From contig DASRKX010000027.1 of assembly GCA_035648735.1 (NCBI GenBank), positions 1 through 35,075 of the forward strand: DNA of 35,075 nucleotides. The letters run 5' to 3'. Below are positions 16,834-23,988 of the stretch, one piece after another. Numbering within the stretch: position 1 is the first letter of the stretch; each line of letters starts with the position of its first letter. Both the position numbers and the translations under genes were made by a program. The DNA is from REEB95 sp035648735 (GTDB taxonomy: Bacteria; Pseudomonadota; Alphaproteobacteria; ATCC43930; CGMCC-115725). The notes under the pieces are model-generated. The model was not told where the DNA came from. It saw only the letters and a program-made list of their open reading frames with translations, and ran no database searches.

Positions 16834-17763
16834 TCAATGCCCGCGATAGACCGGCGCGGGCTGCGTGAAGAAGGAATGCAGGATTTGATAGACCAGCATG
16901 TAGTTCTTCTGCTGGAAGGACGCATGCGAGATGCCGGGCATGATGGCGAATTGCCGATCGGGATTGGGCAACAACTCGAAAAAGGCGAGCAGATCCTGGA
17001 GGCTCGCGATGCCGTCGAATTCGCCGCGCATGACGATGGTCGCGGCCGCGATCTTGCGCGGATCGACGATCGGCAGCTTGGCGCACATATCGACATAGGT
17101 GCCGGTCGGCACGGAATCGTCGAGCGCCAGGACGGCGTCGGCGAAGGCTTCGATCGTTGCGTCCTCCGCGGTGCCGGAATGGTCGCGGGTGAAGACGCTG
17201 CGCATGAAGGCGCGGTCGATCGGCCGGCGGTTCTTCGTCTGAAACTCCGGGAGTTTCTTGCGGCGTTCGGCCAGCGTCGGGCTGCCCTCGCCCGTCCACA
17301 CCATGGCGTCGAGGGCGAGCCGGGCGATGCGTTCGGGTTGCCGCTGGGCGAAGAGCGCCGCGCGCAGCGCCCCCGACGAGATGCCGTAGACCAGCAGCTT
17401 GCCGCCATGGCGCGTCTGGGCGATGTAGTCACCGGCCGAGGCGAGATCGTCGGCGCCTTTCGCGATGTCGCAGTTGATGTCACGGTTCTTGTCGGAACGG
17501 CCATAGCCTTCCATGTCGACGCACCAGCAATCAAAGCCGAGCGTCGCGAAATAATCCATCGCCGAGGAATGCGGCCGTCCGGGCACGTGCAGATCGAAGG
17601 TCGGCTGCGACGCCATCGACGAGCCATGCACGAAAAGAATGATCGGCTTGTTTTCCGGCGCGCCGGCGAATTTCTCCCAGAGGAAAAGCTTCACCGCGCC
17701 CTTATGCGTCCAGTGCTCCCGTCCGGCGATCGCGATATTCCGATCTCCCAGAACGCCCGTCAA
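16834..17763 (-). CDS. Alpha/beta hydrolase
   Basis: A 309-residue hydrolase. The catalytic triad is S129 in the nucleophile elbow GISSG, D250 in MRGEFDG, and H280 in PGISHASF. The oxyanion loop is LFVHGSSMASQP (44-55). Another conserved block is CWCVDMEGYGRSDKNRDINCDI. Reading back from REHWTHKGAVKLFLWEK, the only sensible start is the TTG at 17763, which overlaps the aldo/keto reductase stop (TTGA). An ATG further upstream would lie deep in that gene. The start is uncertain by several codons. The substrate is unknown; esterase, epoxide hydrolase or C-C hydrolase activity are all possible. It is cotranscribed with the aldo/keto reductase. Confidence 0.82.
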   Translation of the reverse strand: MTGVLGDRNIAIAGREHWTHKGAVKLFLWEKFAGAPENKPIILFVHGSSMASQPTFDLHVPGRPHSSAMDYFATLGFDCWCVDMEGYGRSDKNRDINCDIAKGADDLASAGDYIAQTRHGGKLLVYGISSGALRAALFAQRQPERIARLALDAMVWTGEGSPTLAERRKKLPEFQTKNRRPIDRAFMRSVFTRDHSGTAEDATIEAFADAVLALDDSVPTGTYVDMCAKLPIVDPRKIAAATIVMRGEFDGIASLQDLLAFFELLPNPDRQFAIMPGISHASFQQKNYMLVYQILHSFFTQPAPVYRGH

Positions 17764-18737
17764 ACGCCGACCCGTTTCAGCTGCGGCTCGGGGTAGCGGG
17801 CGCCGGCCGTGACGCCGCGCGGAAAGGCCTTCTCCAGCGCCGCGAGGGATGCCGGCGAGATGCTCATATCCGCCGCCTTGACGTTCTGCTCGAGCCATTT
17901 GCGCTGCTTGGTCCCGGGCAAGGCGACGATGAACGGCTTGCGCGACAGTACCCAGGCGAGCGCCAGCTGCGCCGGCGTGCAATTCTCCTTGGCGGCAAGG
18001 CTGTTGAGCGTGGCAAGCAGCGCCACGTTGCGGCTGAGGTTTTCCGCCTGGAAGCGCGGATGCTGGCGGCGGCGGTCCTTCTCGCCGAGCGCGTCGGGTC
18101 CGGTAATGGTGCCCGTCAGAAAGCCGCGCCCGAGCGGGCTATAGGCAACGTAGCCGACGCCCAGCTCCTCGCAAGTCATGAACAACTCGTCCTCGGCGTC
18201 GCGCGTCCACAACGAGTATTCGGTCTGCAGCGCCGCCATCGGATGCGCCTTGTGCGCGCGGCGCAGCGTTGCCGGCGCGGCCTCGGAAATGCCGAGATGC
18301 TTGATCTTGCCCTGCTGCTTCAACTTCACCATGGCGCCGACCGTGTCCTCGATCGGAACGTCGGTGTCGACCCGGTGGATGTAATAGAGATCGATCATCT
18401 CGACGCCGAGCCGCTGCAGACTCTTCTCGCAGGCCTCGATGACATATTCCGGCCGGCCCGAGACCGATTGCTTGCCGTCGGGCGTCTGCAGATTGCCGAA
18501 CTTGGTCGCCAGCACCGCCTTGTCACGCCGCCCTTTCAGCGCTCGGCCGACCAGCTCCTCGTTCTTGCCGGCGCCATAGGCGTCGGAGGTGTCGATCAGA
18601 TCGATGCCCAATTCGAGCGCACGGTGAATCGTGGCAATCGCCTCGGCAGGATCAGGCTCGCCGTAGATCGGCGTCATGCTCATGCAACCGAGTCCGAGGC
18701 ACGAAACTTCGAGCGCTCCTAGCTTGCGGCGTTTCAT
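17760..18737 (-). CDS. Aldo/keto reductase
   Basis: A 325-residue TIM-barrel oxidoreductase. All four residues of the catalytic tetrad are seen: D49 and Y54 in LIDTSDAYGAGKNEELVGRA, K79 in LATKFGN, and H121 in YYIHRVD. The opening MKRRKLGALEVSCLGLGCMSM and the C-terminal VALPGTKQRKWLEQN, which binds the NADPH phosphate, are typical of AKR11/AKR13-like proteins. It should reduce aldehydes or ketones with NADPH in the cytoplasm; the natural substrate is unknown. Its stop overlaps the alpha/beta hydrolase start, so the pair forms a small operon. The 209 bases between it and the divergent CYTH-CHAD gene show no clear promoter. Confidence 0.92.
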   Translation of the reverse strand: MKRRKLGALEVSCLGLGCMSMTPIYGEPDPAEAIATIHRALELGIDLIDTSDAYGAGKNEELVGRALKGRRDKAVLATKFGNLQTPDGKQSVSGRPEYVIEACEKSLQRLGVEMIDLYYIHRVDTDVPIEDTVGAMVKLKQQGKIKHLGISEAAPATLRRAHKAHPMAALQTEYSLWTRDAEDELFMTCEELGVGYVAYSPLGRGFLTGTITGPDALGEKDRRRQHPRFQAENLSRNVALLATLNSLAAKENCTPAQLALAWVLSRKPFIVALPGTKQRKWLEQNVKAADMSISPASLAALEKAFPRGVTAGARYPEPQLKRVGV

Positions 18738-18946
18738 TCGGCTGCCCTCCGGTTTCAGGTGGCGGCCATCTTTGCCGCGGCTCCGCCGCCTGTCCAGCGC
18801 GACAGGGCTGCCCTGCGGCGGAAACGAAGCTTGCCACAGAGGCGATCGCCGCGCTTGTCGGCCCTGACGCGCTGCGCCAAGTTGAGCCCTCGAAGCCGTT
18901 TTTGACGCTGGCGGGGCGGATTGGGCCGCGGCATACCGGGGCGACG

Positions 18947-20521
18947 ATGACCAATGATCGCGGCGTGACCGCTACTGAATTGCGCTATGCCATCGCGCTT
19001 ACCGTGGCGCCGAAGGATTTGGCGCGCCTCAAGCGGCTCGATTTCCTCCAGCACGGCCACTTCGCGCCGCACCTTGTGACCTCGACCTATTACGACACCC
19101 CCGACCTGGCGCTGAAGGATCGTGCGCTGGCGCTGTCCGTCCGTCAGCACGGCCGGCAACTCGTCGAGACGCTCGAAGGCGTCGACCGTTTCGGCGGCGG
19201 CACCGCCGAAACGCCGGTGTGGCAGACACCGGTAACGCGCGCCGCACCCGACCTCGCACCGCTTGCCAAGATCGAGGCAGTCAGGGAGATCGCCGAGGCC
19301 AAGCCGCGGCTGCGGCCGCTCTTCACCTGTCAGCTCCGCCGGACGCGCACCGTGTTCGAGCCAGAGGGCGCGGCGGTCGCATTGTCCTTCGACGAAGGCA
19401 TGATCCGCACGCGCGACGGCCGCAAGCTGGCGGTGCTCGAGGTCGAGCTCCAGCTCGAACAGGGCGGTTATCAGGCGGTGTTCGACCTCGCCCGGGCTTT
19501 GAGCACGGCCGCGTCGATGCGCGTCGAGCTCCGCAGCACGGCCGCGCGCGGTTACGAGCTGGCGGCGCGCAAGGACGCGGCGGAGCCGCCGGCGACGGTG
19601 CGCTATGGCCGCGTGCGGCTCGACCGGCGCATGTCGGCGGAAGAGGCGCTGGCCGCCATCCTGCGGCGCTGCCTGGCGCATATGCTGGTCAACGACCAGG
19701 CGGCGCGCGTCGGCGAGGAGGAAGGCGTGCACCAGATGCGCGTCGCGCTGCGACGGCTGCGCGTCGCGCTCAACCTATTCCATAAGCTGCTGCCCGAGGA
19801 GCAGCGCGCCTGGATCCTCGGCGAGGTCCGCTGGCTGACCGACCGGCTGGGCAAGGCGCGCAACTGGGACGTGTTCGGGATTCTGGTCGCCCGCGTGCGC
19901 GACGCCTTTCCCGAGGACGACGACATCAAGATGCTGGCCCAGGCGATCAATCACGAGAGGCGCGGCGCCTATGGCGCGCTGCGCAAGGTGCTGGCGTCGC
20001 GCCGCTATACGCAATTCTCACTCGGCTTGATGTCGATCATCGAGACCCGCGCCTGGCGCCGGCCGGGCGCGCTCGAAACCTCGATTCTGCAGGTCTCCAG
20101 GCTCGGCCATCTCGCGGATTCGCTGATCGAAGAGCGTTACCGAAAGGCGCGCAAACGGGCCAAGCAGTTCGTGCGGCTGGGTGCGCAAGGCCGCCACAAA
20201 TTACGCATCGCACTCAAGAAGATGCGCTACGCGGCCGATTCATTCGAGGCGATCTATGGCCGCAAGCAGGTGCGGAAATACGAAAAGCGCCTGGAGGCGC
20301 TGCAGGACGATTTGGGCTTGCTGAACGATATCGTGACTGCCGAAAAGCTGATCCGCTCGCTGCCGAAGCCGACGGAAAAAGCCGTGGCGATCGATCGTGC
20401 CGCGGCGCTGGTGCGCGGCTGGTGCGGCCATCTTGCCGCCGCGTGCGAGCCGCGGCTCGACAAGCGGCTCAAACGGTTTCGCGCCGCCAAGCCGTTCTGG
20501 CGGCGGCCGGCAAAGGCCTAA
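18947..20521 (+). CDS. CYTH-CHAD domain protein with a degenerate CYTH active site
   Basis: A 524-residue protein with an N-terminal CYTH domain (about 8-205) and a C-terminal CHAD domain (about 225-515). The CHAD half keeps its basic and His residues: VHQMRVALRRLRVALNLF, RLGKARNWDVF, and HKLRIALKKMRYAADSF. CHAD domains bind polyphosphate. In the CYTH half the ExExK signature reads ELRYA, the LRxR strand reads LSVR, and the TLK strand reads TLE, so several phosphate- and metal-binding residues are lost. The acidic EVELQLE strand remains. Triphosphatase activity is therefore doubtful, and polyphosphate binding is more likely. The ATG at 18947 is preferred to an in-frame TTG at 18902. It lies 6 kb from ppk and ppx. 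Confidence 0.88.
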   Translation: MTNDRGVTATELRYAIALTVAPKDLARLKRLDFLQHGHFAPHLVTSTYYDTPDLALKDRALALSVRQHGRQLVETLEGVDRFGGGTAETPVWQTPVTRAAPDLAPLAKIEAVREIAEAKPRLRPLFTCQLRRTRTVFEPEGAAVALSFDEGMIRTRDGRKLAVLEVELQLEQGGYQAVFDLARALSTAASMRVELRSTAARGYELAARKDAAEPPATVRYGRVRLDRRMSAEEALAAILRRCLAHMLVNDQAARVGEEEGVHQMRVALRRLRVALNLFHKLLPEEQRAWILGEVRWLTDRLGKARNWDVFGILVARVRDAFPEDDDIKMLAQAINHERRGAYGALRKVLASRRYTQFSLGLMSIIETRAWRRPGALETSILQVSRLGHLADSLIEERYRKARKRAKQFVRLGAQGRHKLRIALKKMRYAADSFEAIYGRKQVRKYEKRLEALQDDLGLLNDIVTAEKLIRSLPKPTEKAVAIDRAAALVRGWCGHLAAACEPRLDKRLKRFRAAKPFWRRPAKA

Positions 20522-20542
20522 GCGCCAAAAGCAGCAATCGGT

Positions 20543-20695
20543 TCAGGCTTCCTCGCGGTTGATCCAGTCCCACAGCGGCCAAGCGGCAGCGCCGGCAGCC
20601 AGGATGCCGAGCATGAAGAAGGCCAAGCTGCCCTCTTCCGCCGAGATCCCGAAACATGCCGCCGCCAACAACGTCTCGCCGATGAAGACCGCCAT
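20543..20695 (-). CDS. Possible small hydrophobic membrane protein
   Basis: A 50-residue frame from the ATG at 20695, reading MAVFIGETLLAAACFGIS and then EEGSLAFFMLGILAAGAAAWPLW, ending DWINREEA. Two short hydrophobic stretches suggest two membrane-crossing helices with charged residues between and at the end. A TTG nine codons upstream is an alternative start; GGGAGGAG lies directly against it, too close to serve well. I do not recognise a family. It is convergent with the CYTH-CHAD gene, 21 bases away. Codon use looks coding, but the call rests only on composition and pattern. Confidence 0.4.
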   Translation of the reverse strand: MAVFIGETLLAAACFGISAEEGSLAFFMLGILAAGAAAWPLWDWINREEA

Positions 20696-20734
20696 ATCGG
20701 TGACGTGATTACGCAGGTTCAACTCCTCCCTACA

Positions 20735-20754
20735 TTCGGGCGCGATCGCCCGAA
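20735..20754. repeat. GC-rich inverted repeat in a small-gene intergenic region
   Basis: TTCGGGCG (20735-20742) and CGCCCGAA (20747-20754) form a perfect eight-base stem with a four-base loop, CGAT. On the minus strand it follows the 91-residue gene and precedes the small membrane protein frame. It has no T-run on that side, so it may be a weak terminator or an RNA-stabilising hairpin. Confidence 0.4.
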
Positions 20755-20786
20755 CAGCCTTACCAACGCTTATTTTTGGGTTGCGT

Positions 20787-21062
20787 TTATTGCAGCGCGC
20801 TGCGCGCCGAGGTGTGCCACATCTGCACGGCGAGAACCTGCAGCGCCAAGCGGCGCCCGCGCGCGCGTACTTCGTCGCTCACCGGTTCAGCGGCGGTTGC
20901 CGCGCCGGCGAAGTGCATCACCGGAAGCGGCTCGACGTTCCATGGCGCCAGGTGCCGCATGCGCTGACGGGCAATCTTGATATCGTCGACGGCGCTGGCG
21001 CCGTCGAGATCCGTCGGCACGGCACGGAGGCGGGCACGGGAGCGGCGCGATGTGGTGGTCAT
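20787..21062 (-). CDS. Hypothetical small basic protein
   Basis: A 91-residue frame from the ATG at 21062, starting MTTTSRRSRARLRAVPTDLDG. A TTG at 21086 would add eight residues. The N-terminus is Arg-rich. The middle reads DIKIARQRMRHLAPWNVEPLPVMHF, and the C-terminus (RGRRLALQVLAVQMWHTSARSALQ) may be an amphipathic helix. No ribosome-binding sequence is strong. It begins 39 bases after the stop of the conserved small gene at 21102-21344 on the same strand, so the two may be cotranscribed. I do not recognise a family and assign no function. Confidence 0.42.
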   Translation of the reverse strand: MTTTSRRSRARLRAVPTDLDGASAVDDIKIARQRMRHLAPWNVEPLPVMHFAGAATAAEPVSDEVRARGRRLALQVLAVQMWHTSARSALQ

Positions 21063-21101
21063 TGGTTGGACTTTCTTATTGAGCAAAGGGCGAAGGGTCG
21101 C

Positions 21102-21344
21102 CTAGCCTGGGAGATGCCGTTGGGAACCGATCACGAAGGCCGGCACCTCGGGCAACCGCACTTCCATGTGGACGCGACGCGCGCCCCTCCATAATTCGAT
21201 ACCGTGATAATGGGGACGGTGATCCCAAATCTCGCGGGCGGTATCGACGGCTTCCTGCTCGCCGGCACATTCGATGGTCTCATTCGTGCCGACCGAGCCC
21301 GTGGAGTCGAGGAAGTAGCAGTAATACTGGGCTAGGTTTGCCAT
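21102..21344 (-). CDS. Conserved-looking small hypothetical protein
   Basis: An 80-residue protein from the ATG at 21344, which is preceded by a strong AAGGGGGG ribosome-binding sequence. It reads MANLAQYYCYFLDSTGSVG, then IECAGEQEAVDTAREIWDHR, and PHYHGIELWRGARRVHMEV. The alternation of strand, helix and strand, with a closing ELWRGARRVH, resembles many short alphaproteobacterial proteins of unknown role. No signal peptide or membrane segment is seen. A perfect inverted repeat lies 44 bases upstream of the start and may be its operator. The real gene is supported by the ribosome-binding site and the protein-like composition. Confidence 0.65.
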   Translation of the reverse strand: MANLAQYYCYFLDSTGSVGTNETIECAGEQEAVDTAREIWDHRPHYHGIELWRGARRVHMEVRLPEVPAFVIGSQRHLPG

Positions 21345-21387
21345 CCATCCCCCCTTTGCATTCGCCAGCGGACGGCGCTGGCCCCGT

Positions 21388-21410
21388 GAAACAGAAGGCA
21401 CCTCTGTTTC
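21388..21410. repeat. Inverted repeat upstream of the small hypothetical gene
   Basis: GAAACAGA (21388-21395) and TCTGTTTC (21403-21410) are exact complements separated by seven bases. The centre lies about 55 bases upstream of the ATG at 21344 on the minus strand, a usual place for an operator or for a hairpin in the message leader. The rest of 21345-21624 shows no gene that I can support. Confidence 0.5.
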
Positions 21411-21624
21411 GACGGCCACAGTAATGCCGGAAGGCGGAGAGTCCATTCGGCCTCACCCTGAGGCGCGCAGCGGGTTTCACCTAGAGCGAGTCGAGCGCCC
21501 AGCTTGGGGAAGAACCAGAATTTACATTATTTCTCAATGCCTTGGCGTCGCATCCGGGACGCCCCTTCGCGGTTTTGAGCACCGAAAAGTCACAGGCGGC
21601 ATGCCCTCGTGTGAGGGACGTCGG

Positions 21625-22278
21625 TCACTTGTCGGGCGAGACCAGACCGTGCCGAATGGCGTAGCGGACGAGGCCCGCCACGTCGTGAATGTCGAGCCGT
21701 TCCATTAGGCTGGCACGGTGCGATTCGATCGTCTTGACGCTGGCGTCGAGCAGCTGCGCGATCTGCTTGCTCGACTTGCCTTCGGCGATGAGCTGCAGAA
21801 TTTCGCGCTGGCGCGGCGTCAGCAGGTCGAGCGAATTGGTTTGGCCGTCCGGCCGGCTGAGATAGACATCGATGACGTGCTTCGAGATCGCCGGACTGAG
21901 GAAGATTTCGCCGCGCGCCACCGCTTGGATGGCCATTTCGAGTTCGCGCGGCGCCGAGCCCTTGAGCACGTAACCGGCGGCCCCCGCGCGCAACGCCTGA
22001 AGCACGTGGGTCTCGTCCGAATGCTGGGACAGCATCACCACCTTTACCGGGCTGTGCTCCTTGACGACGCGGCGCGTCGCTTCGAGGCCGTTGAGGCCCG
22101 GCATGGCGATATCCATGACGATGACGTTGGGCCGATGCTTGGCGACCAGCTCGAGCGCTTCGCGGCCATCGCCCGCCTCGCCGACGACCTCGATGCCGGC
22201 GAACTCGGCGAGCAGCGATCTTAGGCTCGCGCGGATGAGCAGATGGTCGTCGCAGAGCAGGATACGGATGGGACCCAT
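21625..22278 (-). CDS. NarL/FixJ-type response regulator
   Basis: A 217-residue two-domain regulator. The receiver (about 1-120) has the acidic residues D10 and D11 in LLCDDH, the phospho-acceptor D56 in VIVMDIAMPGLNG, and Lys in YVLKGS. The LuxR-type helix-turn-helix (about 150-215) reads LTPRQREILQLIAEGKSSKQIAQLLDASVKTIESHRASLMERL. Phosphorylation should promote DNA binding as a dimer. The ATG at 22278 is preferred; the codon before it is a TTG. It is divergent from a hybrid histidine kinase gene with 330 bases between, so the two probably belong to one signalling circuit (inferred from position). Confidence 0.92.
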   Translation of the reverse strand: MGPIRILLCDDHLLIRASLRSLLAEFAGIEVVGEAGDGREALELVAKHRPNVIVMDIAMPGLNGLEATRRVVKEHSPVKVVMLSQHSDETHVLQALRAGAAGYVLKGSAPRELEMAIQAVARGEIFLSPAISKHVIDVYLSRPDGQTNSLDLLTPRQREILQLIAEGKSSKQIAQLLDASVKTIESHRASLMERLDIHDVAGLVRYAIRHGLVSPDK

Positions 22279-22608
22279 CAAAGCAGACCTAGCGGCAACC
22301 CGCGCGCCAGCACTGGCCGTGTTCGAAATGTGGCGAAAAAGTGGACTGCCCCACGAAAGCTCCCCTCGTTATTGGCCCGGATTATAGGGTTTGTCGGCGG
22401 CGGGCGATATCCGCATAGCGGAAAATGCCCCCTGGAGGAAGTCCCCTGGGAATATCGGTGGTTATACCGATAAGCAGCGGCCGTGGAAGGATTACCATTC
22501 GCCTCGGTAAGTCGTGAATGCGGCGCCCACCGGCCTCGCGAACCCATTGAATGGGGGTCGGCGATAGGCCACCGTCATCGGGAAGAATTAGGACGCCGTT
22601 TCCAGAGC
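22279..22608. other. Divergent regulatory region with inverted repeat
   Basis: This 330-base gap separates the response regulator from the divergent kinase. It holds a seven-base inverted repeat, TATCGGT at 22453-22459 and ACCGATA at 22466-22472, with a six-base centre. Two copies of CCCCTGG occur just before it, roughly 22432 and 22443. A GTG at 22483, ten bases after the repeat, opens the kinase frame early but has no ribosome-binding sequence. The repeat is a good candidate operator for the NarL-type regulator. I see no other gene in the gap. Confidence 0.45.
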
Positions 22609-23712
22609 ATGACGAACCAAAACCTGAAACAACTCCAGCAATCGCAAAAGATGGCGACCCTTGGCCGGCTGACCGGGGGCATCGCGCACGAAATCAACAA
22701 TCTTCTTACCGTCATCATGTGGAATCTCGATTTGATGACCCGCTCGCTCCCCGGCAGCAGCAAGGATTTCGATCGCGCACATATCGCATTGAGCGCCGCG
22801 TTGAACGGCACCGACCTCCTAAGGCAGCTCATGGCCTTCGCGCGGGCCGGCACCGGTGAGGCGCGGGCGATCGAACTCGGCGAGTTTCTGCCGCGCGCCG
22901 CAAAACTCCTGCGACCCGTTCTCGGCGCTGAAATCGCGGTCGAGCTCAAAATGGCCGACGATCTTTGGCCGGTCTTCGCCGATTCGACGCGGCTTGAGCT
23001 GGCCTTGGTCAACCTGGCGATCCATGCGCGCGACGCCATGCCCGATGGCGGCAATCTCGCGATCGTTGCAGCCAACCAGCCGGCGGCAGGGGATTTGCGC
23101 AGCGACGGCGTGGCACTCACCTTGACCGGCCGGCGACAGGGCGAAACGGCGGCGAGCGAACCGGCCGCCGATGACGCGCTCGCCATGGTCAAGAGCTTCG
23201 CCGCCGACGCGGGGGGAAAATTAATGGTGGAAAAGGCGCCGGCGGGCGGCACGCGCATCCGGCTGCTCGTGCCGCGCGCCGAGGCGCCGCAACCGGCCAA
23301 ATCCGCGCCCGGCGGGGACACCGCAGGGATCATCCTGGTGGTCGAGGACGATGCCGATGTGCGTCAAGTCACCGTGGCGCGCCTGAGCGAATTCGGCCAG
23401 CGGGTAATCGAGGCCGCGGACGCGCGCGAAGCGCTCGACATTCTTGCCAAGCGGCCGGATATCGACCTCCTGTTCACCGATATCGCCCTGCCCGGCGGCA
23501 TGAACGGGCTGGAACTGGCCCGGCAAGCGAGGAAATTGCGCCCCGATTTGCGCGTGCTCTTCGTCTCCGGCTATGCCTCGTCGCTGCACAGCAGCGCCGG
23601 CACGCCAGGCGAATTCCTGCAGAAGCCCTACCGTCGCGACGAACTGGGCAACGCATTGAAACGCGTATTGGATGCGCGCGACGAGGCGGCGGCGGACGGG
23701 CCGACGGCCTAG
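22609..23712 (+). CDS. Sensorless hybrid histidine kinase with eroded ATP-binding domain
   Basis: A 367-residue protein with no membrane segment and no recognisable input domain. Its dimerisation domain carries the H-box MATLGRLTGGIAHEINNLL with phospho-acceptor H27. The ATPase-like domain (about 90-225) begins normally but has His139 where the N-box Asn is expected (LVNLAIHARDAMPDGG). The DxGxG box is replaced by TLTGRRQGE, and the GxGxG box is replaced by PAADDALAMVKSF. The receiver domain (about 240-355) is intact, with D291 in LLFTDIALPGG and K339 in FLQKPY. Autokinase activity is doubtful, and phosphotransfer or phosphatase roles are possible. The ATG at 22609 was chosen; a GTG at 22483 would add 42 unconserved residues. 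Confidence 0.85.
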   Translation: MTNQNLKQLQQSQKMATLGRLTGGIAHEINNLLTVIMWNLDLMTRSLPGSSKDFDRAHIALSAALNGTDLLRQLMAFARAGTGEARAIELGEFLPRAAKLLRPVLGAEIAVELKMADDLWPVFADSTRLELALVNLAIHARDAMPDGGNLAIVAANQPAAGDLRSDGVALTLTGRRQGETAASEPAADDALAMVKSFAADAGGKLMVEKAPAGGTRIRLLVPRAEAPQPAKSAPGGDTAGIILVVEDDADVRQVTVARLSEFGQRVIEAADAREALDILAKRPDIDLLFTDIALPGGMNGLELARQARKLRPDLRVLFVSGYASSLHSSAGTPGEFLQKPYRRDELGNALKRVLDARDEAAADGPTA

Positions 23713-23811
23713 GTCCACTCCGGCGCCCGAGGGCTCGATCTTTAGGCGGGCCAGGGGTTGCAGCAGACGGCCGAGTCGTCGCGTGGCTCCCGTCGATCGC
23801 CGACGGCCCAG

Positions 23812-23988
23812 ACCTTCTTGCGTTTCCCGCTGCTGACGTTGAAAATAATCCGCGGCATCCATTGGGAGGCGCTACGCCTGTGGCTCAAGGGACTTCCCCG
23901 GCAACCCCATCCGCAGCCACCGATAAATCCGGTGGCCGCTGGCGCAGGCCGCGCCTGGCCATGCTCCAGGCCCTGCTCTCCCGCCTAG
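23812..23988 (+). pseudogene. C-terminal relic of a DUF1365 gene
   Basis: The frame starting at 23812 reads TFLRFPLLTLKIIRGIHWEA and continues LRLWLKGLP, ending at about 23898 before an unrelated tail to the stop at 23988. This is the characteristic last 30 residues of DUF1365 proteins, whose genes often lie directly upstream of cyclopropane-fatty-acid-synthase-like genes. An in-frame stop at 23743-23745 and the kinase gene upstream leave no room for the other 200 or so residues, and the stretch between shows no likeness. The gene therefore looks deleted except for its 3' end. That end contains the ribosome-binding site and start codon of the next gene, which may explain why it was kept. Confidence 0.7.

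Noticed and set aside
21604..21617. Hairpin CCCTC/GAGGG as a terminator for the NarL-type gene
   Set aside because: The stem is only five bases, and no T-run follows on the minus strand.
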